From positions 1 to 10,744 of the forward strand of contig JAFQLA010000066.1 of assembly GCA_017396725.1 (NCBI GenBank): 10,744 nucleotides of DNA, in the 5' to 3' direction. The DNA comes from Oscillospiraceae bacterium (lineage in GTDB: Bacteria > Bacillota_A > Clostridia > Oscillospirales > Oscillospiraceae). Each line of letters begins with the position of its first letter. Within the stretch, counting starts at the first letter, position 1. Positions 6,538 to 10,744 of this stretch are shown here, piece after piece. The position numbers and the translations under genes were made by a program. The notes beneath the pieces are model-generated. The model worked only from the letters and a program-made list of their open reading frames with translations. It was not told the DNA's origin and ran no database searches.

Positions 6538-9123
6538 ATGGCAAACTTTATCGTAAATGGCCAGAGCGTCAGTGTGGAGAAAAATCAGAAACTGATCCGC
6601 TTTCTCCGTGATGAACTGAATCTTACCTCCGTGAAAGACGGCTGCAGCGAAGGTGCCTGCGGCACCTGCCATGTGCTGATCGACGGTAAGGCTACCAAGG
6701 CTTGCGTCCCTTCCACAGATAAGCTGGAAGGCAAGACCATCATCACGGTGGAGGGTCTTTCCGCGTGGGAAAAAGAGGTTTATACCTTTGCCTTTGGTGA
6801 AGCGGGCGCTGTACAGTGCGGCTTCTGTATCCCCGGCATGGTGATCAGCGCCAAGGCGCTTTTGGATGTGAACCCCGATCCCACCCGTGAAGAAGCGGCT
6901 TTCGCTATCCGCAACAATATCTGCCGCTGCACCGGCTATGTGAAGATCATCGACGGTATTTTGCTGGCGGCTAAGATCTTCCGTGAAGGCAAGCTTCCCG
7001 AGCCCGCTACTGAGGATTGGCAGATCGGCCAGAGAGTGCACCGCCTGGATGTGGCGGAAAAGGTGCAGGGCTTTGGCGTATTCTGTGACGATATTTATAT
7101 GGACGGTATGTGCTACGGCAGCGCGGTCCGCAGTCAGTATCCCCGTGCCCGCGTGCTCTCCATCGATACCTCCGAGGCAGAAGCGCTGCCCGGCGTGGTA
7201 GGCGTGCTGACGGCGAAAGATATCCCCGGTCAGGTGATGGTGGGCCATATTCAGAAGGATCAGCCCACTTTGATCGGTGTGGGTGAGCTTACTCATTATC
7301 TGGGCGACAGTGTGGCTTTGGTTTGCGCCCGTGACCTCGAAACGCTGGAGGCAGCCAAGAAGCTGGTGAAGGTGGAGTACGAGGTGTTGCCTGCGGTGCA
7401 TAATCCCGAAGAAGCCGCTGCGGAAAACGCGCCTTTGGTGTTTGAAAATACCACAAGCAATGTGCAGGCACATAAATATGTTTCCCGCGGCAATGCCGAA
7501 GAGGCTATCAAAAACGCAAAGCATGTGATCCACCGCAGCTTTACCACTCCCTGGACGGAACATGCTTTTCTGGAACCTGAATGCGCTGTTGCCTATCCCA
7601 CCGAGGACGGCGGCGTGATGATCCTTACTTCCGACCAGAGCGCCCACACCACGCTCCATGAGTGCGCGGCAATGCTGGGCCTTGACCACGAAAAGTGCAA
7701 GGTGCAGAACATGCTGGTTGGCGGCGGTTTCGGCGGCAAGGAGGATATGTCGGTGCAGCACCACGCAGGTCTTATCGCCCATGTGCTGAAGGTGCCTGTA
7801 AAGGTAAAGCTGAGCCGTCAGGAATCCATTCTGGTGCATCCCAAGCGCCACAGTATGAAGATGGACTTTACCATGGGCTGTGACGAAAACGGCATCATTC
7901 AGGGCGTGAAGGCTAAGGTCATTTCCGATACCGGTGCTTTTGCCTCTTTGGGCGGCCCTGTTCTGGAGCGTGCCTGCACCCATGCGGCCGGCCCTTATGC
8001 CTATCAAAACTTCGAGATCGAAGGCTGGGCGTACTACACCAACAATCCCCCTGCCGGCGCCTTCCGCGGCTTCGGCGTGACACAGACCTGCTTCTGCACG
8101 GAAACGCTTTTGAACGAGATGGCCGATATCGTGGGTATCAGCCCCTGGGAGATCCGCTACCGCAATGCCATCCGTCCCGGCGGTGTGCTGCCCAACGGGC
8201 AGATCGTGGGCGCGGAAACGGGCCTTGTGGAAACATTGGAGGCGGTGAAACCTTACTATGATGCGGCTGTGGCTGCAGGCGATCCTGTGGGCCTTGGCTG
8301 CGCTATGAAGAATGCAGGCGTCGGCGTTGGCCTTCCCGACTGGGGCCGCTGCAAGCTTATTGTGGAAGAGGATGCCAAACTCCATATCTACAGCGGCGCA
8401 TCCTGCATCGGTCAGGGTCTGGGCACGGTTCTTGTGCAGATGATCGTTACCTTTGCGGGCCTCAAGCGCAGCGATATCGTATATGAGCGCAACAACACCT
8501 GGATCGCCCCCGACAGCGGCGATACTTCCGGTTCCCGCCAGACCATGGTCACGGGCGAAGCCTGCCGCAGAGCCTGCGAAAAGCTGGTCGAGGCACTGCG
8601 GGGAAAGACCCTTGCCGATCTCATCGGTCAGGAGTTCTACGGTGAGTATCTCGCCAAGACCGATCCTCTGGGCGCGGATGTGCCCAATCCTGTTTCCCAT
8701 GTGGCATACGGCTATGCTACACAGATCTGTATTTTGGATAAGGAAACGGGCCGCGTGAAACAGATGGTGGCAGCCCATGACGTAGGCAAGGCCATCAATC
8801 CTCTCAGCTGCGAAGGCCAGATCGAAGGCGGCGTGGTCATGAGCATGGGTTACGCTCTCACCGAGCGCTATCCCATTGATGAAAACTGCAAGCCCACGGC
8901 AAAGTATGGTACTCTCGGCCTCTTCCGCGCAAATCAGATCCCGACGGAAATCAAGGCCATTGTCATCGATAAGCCGGGTCTTAATATTGCCGGCGGTGCT
9001 ATCGGTATCGGTGAGATCACCTCTATTCCCACGGCGCCTGCCATTGCGGATGCGTATTTCCGTCTCAACGGAGAAAGAGAATATCACCTGCCGTTGGTGA
9101 ACACGCCTTACGCAAAGAAGTAA
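6538..9123 (+). CDS. xdh: selenium-dependent-type xanthine dehydrogenase (fused 2Fe-2S and Mo subunits)
   Basis: An 861-residue molybdenum hydroxylase. Residues 1-75 form a plant-type [2Fe-2S] domain with C36, C41, C44 and C56. Residues 80-150 form the second [2Fe-2S] domain with C94, C97, C129 and C131 (QCGFC and NICRC). The molybdopterin-binding chain follows from about 165, with GGGFGGKED (395-403), AFRGFG (508-513), GQGLGT (625-630) and the catalytic glutamate E826 in AIGIGE. E402 and R510 align with the purine-binding Glu802 and Arg880 of bovine xanthine oxidoreductase, which favours a purine substrate over an aldehyde. There is no FAD domain between the iron-sulfur and Mo parts, unlike eukaryotic enzymes. 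This layout and length match the family shown in Enterococcus faecalis to need selenium and SelD. The selenium is a labile Mo ligand, so no selenocysteine codon is expected and none is seen. The next gene is a MocA-type cytidylyltransferase. An electron-acceptor subunit is not visible. An aldehyde oxidoreductase is the main alternative. Confidence 0.85.
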   Translation: MANFIVNGQSVSVEKNQKLIRFLRDELNLTSVKDGCSEGACGTCHVLIDGKATKACVPSTDKLEGKTIITVEGLSAWEKEVYTFAFGEAGAVQCGFCIPGMVISAKALLDVNPDPTREEAAFAIRNNICRCTGYVKIIDGILLAAKIFREGKLPEPATEDWQIGQRVHRLDVAEKVQGFGVFCDDIYMDGMCYGSAVRSQYPRARVLSIDTSEAEALPGVVGVLTAKDIPGQVMVGHIQKDQPTLIGVGELTHYLGDSVALVCARDLETLEAAKKLVKVEYEVLPAVHNPEEAAAENAPLVFENTTSNVQAHKYVSRGNAEEAIKNAKHVIHRSFTTPWTEHAFLEPECAVAYPTEDGGVMILTSDQSAHTTLHECAAMLGLDHEKCKVQNMLVGGGFGGKEDMSVQHHAGLIAHVLKVPVKVKLSRQESILVHPKRHSMKMDFTMGCDENGIIQGVKAKVISDTGAFASLGGPVLERACTHAAGPYAYQNFEIEGWAYYTNNPPAGAFRGFGVTQTCFCTETLLNEMADIVGISPWEIRYRNAIRPGGVLPNGQIVGAETGLVETLEAVKPYYDAAVAAGDPVGLGCAMKNAGVGVGLPDWGRCKLIVEEDAKLHIYSGASCIGQGLGTVLVQMIVTFAGLKRSDIVYERNNTWIAPDSGDTSGSRQTMVTGEACRRACEKLVEALRGKTLADLIGQEFYGEYLAKTDPLGADVPNPVSHVAYGYATQICILDKETGRVKQMVAAHDVGKAINPLSCEGQIEGGVVMSMGYALTERYPIDENCKPTAKYGTLGLFRANQIPTEIKAIVIDKPGLNIAGGAIGIGEITSIPTAPAIADAYFRLNGEREYHLPLVNTPYAKK

Positions 9124-9127
9124 ATAA

Positions 9128-9160
9128 AAAACGCACTGTCGAAAGACAGTGCGTTTTGTT
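9128..9160. terminator. bidirectional terminator between xdh and mocA
   Basis: AAAACGCACTGTC (9128-9140) pairs perfectly with GACAGTGCGTTTT (9145-9157) around a GAAA tetraloop. T-rich sequence follows on the + strand and an A-run precedes it for the - strand. It sits between the xdh stop (9121-9123) and the mocA stop (9162-9164) and can serve both convergent genes. Confidence 0.9.
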
Positions 9161-9161
9161 T

Positions 9162-9746
9162 TTACCGTTCTTTTTTCAGCGCTTCCAATGCTTCGGGAGT
9201 ATCTGCGTCTCCCAGTTCTGCGGCACCGACTTCACAGAGGAGCAGGTCCTCTTCGTGCCGGCGGATCACCGCACCGCCGCCCTTGTCACCCTGAAGTGCC
9301 ATGAGCTCGGGGAAAAAGCGGGCGGGGAAGATGCAGGGATTGCCGCGGACGCCGCCATGGCTGCAGGAAACGATTTTTTCGGGATTGGCGCAATAGAGGT
9401 CGCACAGCGCCTCAATGCTCTCCCTGCGGAGAAGGGGCTGATCGGAGACCTGATACATGATGGCATCGCACTCCTGCATGGCCTCTGTGCCCAAGGCTAC
9501 GGTGTGGCTGATGCCCCAGTCGGGATGATGATTGTAAATCACATCAAACCCGAATTCGGCGGCGGCACTTGCCATTTCCTCATACTGCGTCACCATAGTG
9601 ATGCGGGCGAAGCGGTGCTGCGGGATCACGCGCAGCGCCAGCGTGATGAGAGACTGCCCTCCAAAATCGGCGGCAAGCTTATTGGCGCCGAATCTTTTGG
9701 CATTTCCGGCGGCCATTACAAGACAGCCCAGTTTCAGTGAAGCCAT
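9162..9746 (-). CDS. mocA: molybdenum cofactor cytidylyltransferase-like protein (MocA/YgfJ type)
   Basis: A 194-residue nucleotidyltransferase of the MobA-like NTP-transferase fold. It probably transfers CMP from CTP to molybdopterin, giving the cytosine dinucleotide cofactor used by xanthine dehydrogenase-family enzymes. Signatures are LVMAAGNAKRFGANKL (9-24, nucleotide-binding loop with K23), WGISHTVALG (77-86), YQVSDQPLL (98-106, metal-binding aspartate D102), GGVRGNPCIFPARFFPEL (131-148), GDKGG (153-157) and the closing DADTPEAL (180-187). YgfJ-type relatives are typical of genomes with selenium-dependent molybdenum hydroxylases. The start at 9746 has GAGGGG 5 nt upstream. The gene lies between two hydroxylase genes, convergent with xdh and divergent from xdhA, so it has its own promoter. 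A role specific to the selenium form is inferred from the neighbours only. Confidence 0.88.
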   Translation of the reverse strand: MASLKLGCLVMAAGNAKRFGANKLAADFGGQSLITLALRVIPQHRFARITMVTQYEEMASAAAEFGFDVIYNHHPDWGISHTVALGTEAMQECDAIMYQVSDQPLLRRESIEALCDLYCANPEKIVSCSHGGVRGNPCIFPARFFPELMALQGDKGGGAVIRRHEEDLLLCEVGAAELGDADTPEALEALKKER

Positions 9747-9778
9747 AGCATCCCCTCATCTTTCTTCTTTCTGTGCAT

Positions 9779-9787
9779 ATTGTAGCA
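9779..9787 (-). promoter_or_regulatory. possible extended -10 promoter of mocA
   Basis: On the - strand TGCTACAAT gives an extended -10 (TGn plus TACAAT, five of six). No good -35 lies at 17 bp; TTGTAT is present at a 20-bp spacing. The start would be close to 9772, about 25 nt before the coding region. Confidence 0.35.
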
Positions 9788-9865
9788 TAAATACCGCCTG
9801 CAGTATACAATATTGACAAAAATTTAGTTTACCAAAAAATTTTTCAATATTTTTTACAAAAAATA

Positions 9866-9894
9866 GTGAAATCTTATAAAATAGGTGCTATAAT
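9866..9894 (+). promoter_or_regulatory. probable xdhA promoter with extended -10
   Basis: GTGAAA (9866-9871) is followed 17 bp later by a perfect TATAAT (9889-9894) preceded by TGC, an extended -10. Transcription would start near 9901, inside the first palindrome. The perfect TTGACA at 9813-9818 has no matching -10. The 231-bp gap 9747-9977 is otherwise very AT-rich with A- and T-tracts between 9819 and 9864. Confidence 0.6.
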
Positions 9895-9912
9895 ACTAAA
9901 TAAGATTTAGTA
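9894..9912. promoter_or_regulatory. palindrome over the xdhA transcription start (possible operator)
   Basis: TACTAAAT (9894-9901) and ATTTAGTA (9905-9912) are perfect 8-bp inverted arms around AAG. The site begins at the last base of the -10 and covers the predicted start, a classic place for a repressor operator. The binding protein is unknown. Confidence 0.5.
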
Positions 9913-9926
9913 GCAATAATTTATTT

Positions 9927-9952
9927 TTTGCAAAATTACCAAATTTTGCAAA
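9927..9952. promoter_or_regulatory. perfect 11-bp inverted repeat in the xdhA leader
   Basis: TTTGCAAAATT (9927-9937) and AATTTTGCAAA (9942-9952) are perfect arms around ACCA. Each arm contains the octamer TTTGCAAA, itself a palindrome, so two such octamers stand 18 bp apart. It ends 10 nt before the Shine-Dalgarno sequence (AAGGAGG, 9963-9969). No T-run follows, so it is not a terminator. It could be an operator or an RNA hairpin in the leader. Confidence 0.55.
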
Positions 9953-9977
9953 GAGTTCGTATAAGGAGGTTGAGTTT

Positions 9978-10744
9978 ATGGGTGCCATTGGCAAGAGCGA
10001 GATCCGCGTAGACGCCTATGATAAAGTCACAGGCAGAACGCAATATTATGAAGACCGTATGCCCAAGGATGCTCTCTATGTGAGAATCAAGCACTCTACT
10101 ATCGCACACGGCTTCGTGAAGTCGATCGATACTTCGGAAGCAGAGAAGATCGACGGCGTGGTAAAAATTCTGACCTGCTTCGATGTGCCGAATATCCCCT
10201 TCCCGACCGCAGGCCATCCCTGGAGCATGGATCCGGAGCATCAGGATGTGGCGGACCGTCTTCTTTTGAACCGCCATGTTCGCTATTACGGTGATGAAGT
10301 GGCAGCAGTTATCGCTGAGGATGAGGTTTCTGCCATTCAGGCTGTGCGCGCGTTGAAAGTGGAATATGAAGAACTGCCCTGTGTGCTGGATGTGCATAAA
10401 GCCATGGAAGAGGGCGCGCCGCAGCTTCATGATGATTATCCCGGCAATATCCTCAAGAAGACTTCGATCCGCAATGGCGACTATCAGAAGGCTATTGAGG
10501 AAGAAGGCCTCATCTGCGTGGAAGGCTGGTACGATACGCCTGTCGTGCAGCACTGCCACATTGAAAATCACGGCTGCTTCGCTTATGAAGAGGGCGGCCG
10601 TGTCGTGGTGGTTTCTTCCACCCAGATCCCCCACATTGTGCGCCGCACCGTCGGTCAGGCGCTGGGACGTCCCTGGGGCGATATTCGCGTGGTAAAGCCT
10701 TATGTGGGCGGCGGCTTCGGCAATAAGCAGGATTCGCTTTATGA
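9978..10744 (+). CDS. xdhA: xanthine dehydrogenase molybdenum-binding subunit, 3' end cut by window
   Basis: The first 255 codons are present and the frame stays open to the window edge. The start has AAGGAGGT 7 nt upstream. MGAIGKSEIRVDAYDKVTGR is the usual N-terminus of the molybdopterin-binding chain without an iron-sulfur domain. TAGHPWSMDPEHQDVADR (77-94), QHCHIE (191-196), SSTQIPHIVRRTVGQALGRP (213-232) and YVGGGFGNKQD (242-252) match, from memory, E. coli XdhA (about 750 residues). Q251 stands where bovine xanthine oxidoreductase has Glu802; E. coli XdhA shares this. The enzyme hydroxylates purines at a molybdenum centre and needs separate FAD (XdhB) and [2Fe-2S] (XdhC) subunits, which would be expected beyond the window edge. 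It is a distant paralogue of the fused enzyme at 6538-9123, and both read SIDTSEAE at the same point. Confidence 0.9.
   Translation, partial: MGAIGKSEIRVDAYDKVTGRTQYYEDRMPKDALYVRIKHSTIAHGFVKSIDTSEAEKIDGVVKILTCFDVPNIPFPTAGHPWSMDPEHQDVADRLLLNRHVRYYGDEVAAVIAEDEVSAIQAVRALKVEYEELPCVLDVHKAMEEGAPQLHDDYPGNILKKTSIRNGDYQKAIEEEGLICVEGWYDTPVVQHCHIENHGCFAYEEGGRVVVVSSTQIPHIVRRTVGQALGRPWGDIRVVKPYVGGGFGNKQDSLY

Noticed and set aside
6397..9087. Open - strand frame of 896 codons antisense to xdh
   Set aside because: It mirrors almost the whole xdh gene, is rich in His and Ala without recognisable motifs, has no ribosome binding site, and extends into the promoter region. It is explained by the codon bias of xdh, whose own motifs are unmistakable.
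6538..9123. Selenocysteine (in-frame TGA) in the selenium-type xanthine dehydrogenase
   Set aside because: The frame has no internal TGA, and selenium in this family is a labile cofactor ligand rather than selenocysteine.
9813..9841. Perfect -35 TTGACA upstream of xdhA
   Set aside because: No -10-like hexamer lies 16-18 bp downstream; the better promoter is at 9866-9894.
9936..10634. Open - strand frame of 232 codons opposite xdhA
   Set aside because: The + strand carries an unmistakable XdhA N-terminus with a strong ribosome binding site; the reverse frame has no motifs and would end in the xdhA leader hairpin.

Overview
The window looks like chromosomal DNA from an anaerobic, probably gut-associated Firmicute (Clostridia, Oscillospiraceae-like). 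This is an inference from four things: strong AGGAGG-type ribosome binding sites, moderately GC-rich genes separated by very AT-rich gaps, an argCJBD cluster with the short type-2 ArgC, and molybdenum hydroxylases of the selenium-associated type. No rRNA, tRNA, CRISPR array, insertion sequence or phage gene was seen.

Left part (1-1936, + strand). The window opens with what may be the last 32 codons of an unidentified gene. It continues with a collapsed potassium-channel gene whose selectivity filter, S6 end and TrkA-C-like end are still readable in one frame, and then a strong terminator. Next comes an intact 449-residue two-domain flavoprotein with a compact four-cysteine motif like that of iron-sulfur flavoproteins. 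It ends in a hairpin terminator shared with the convergent arginine operon.

Middle part (1960-6164, - strand). argC-argJ-argB-argD form a compact operon. ArgB phosphorylates N-acetylglutamate, ArgC reduces it to the semialdehyde, ArgD transaminates it to N-acetylornithine, and the bifunctional-type ArgJ recycles the acetyl group to make ornithine. The 373-bp gap upstream of argC carries a good promoter and two ARG-box-like sites, one nearly perfect, so ArgR control is likely. The divergent promoter of the next gene lies in the same gap.

Right part (6538-10744). An 861-residue molybdenum hydroxylase fuses two [2Fe-2S] clusters to the molybdopterin-binding chain without an FAD domain, and matches the selenium-dependent xanthine dehydrogenase type. 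It is followed by a convergent MocA/YgfJ-type molybdopterin cytidylyltransferase gene. Then comes the start of a second molybdenum hydroxylase, an XdhA-type subunit cut off by the window edge. Together they look like a purine (xanthine) hydroxylase island with its own cofactor-maturation gene. The xdhA promoter is followed at once by two tandem perfect inverted repeats, the most striking unexplained signal in the window.
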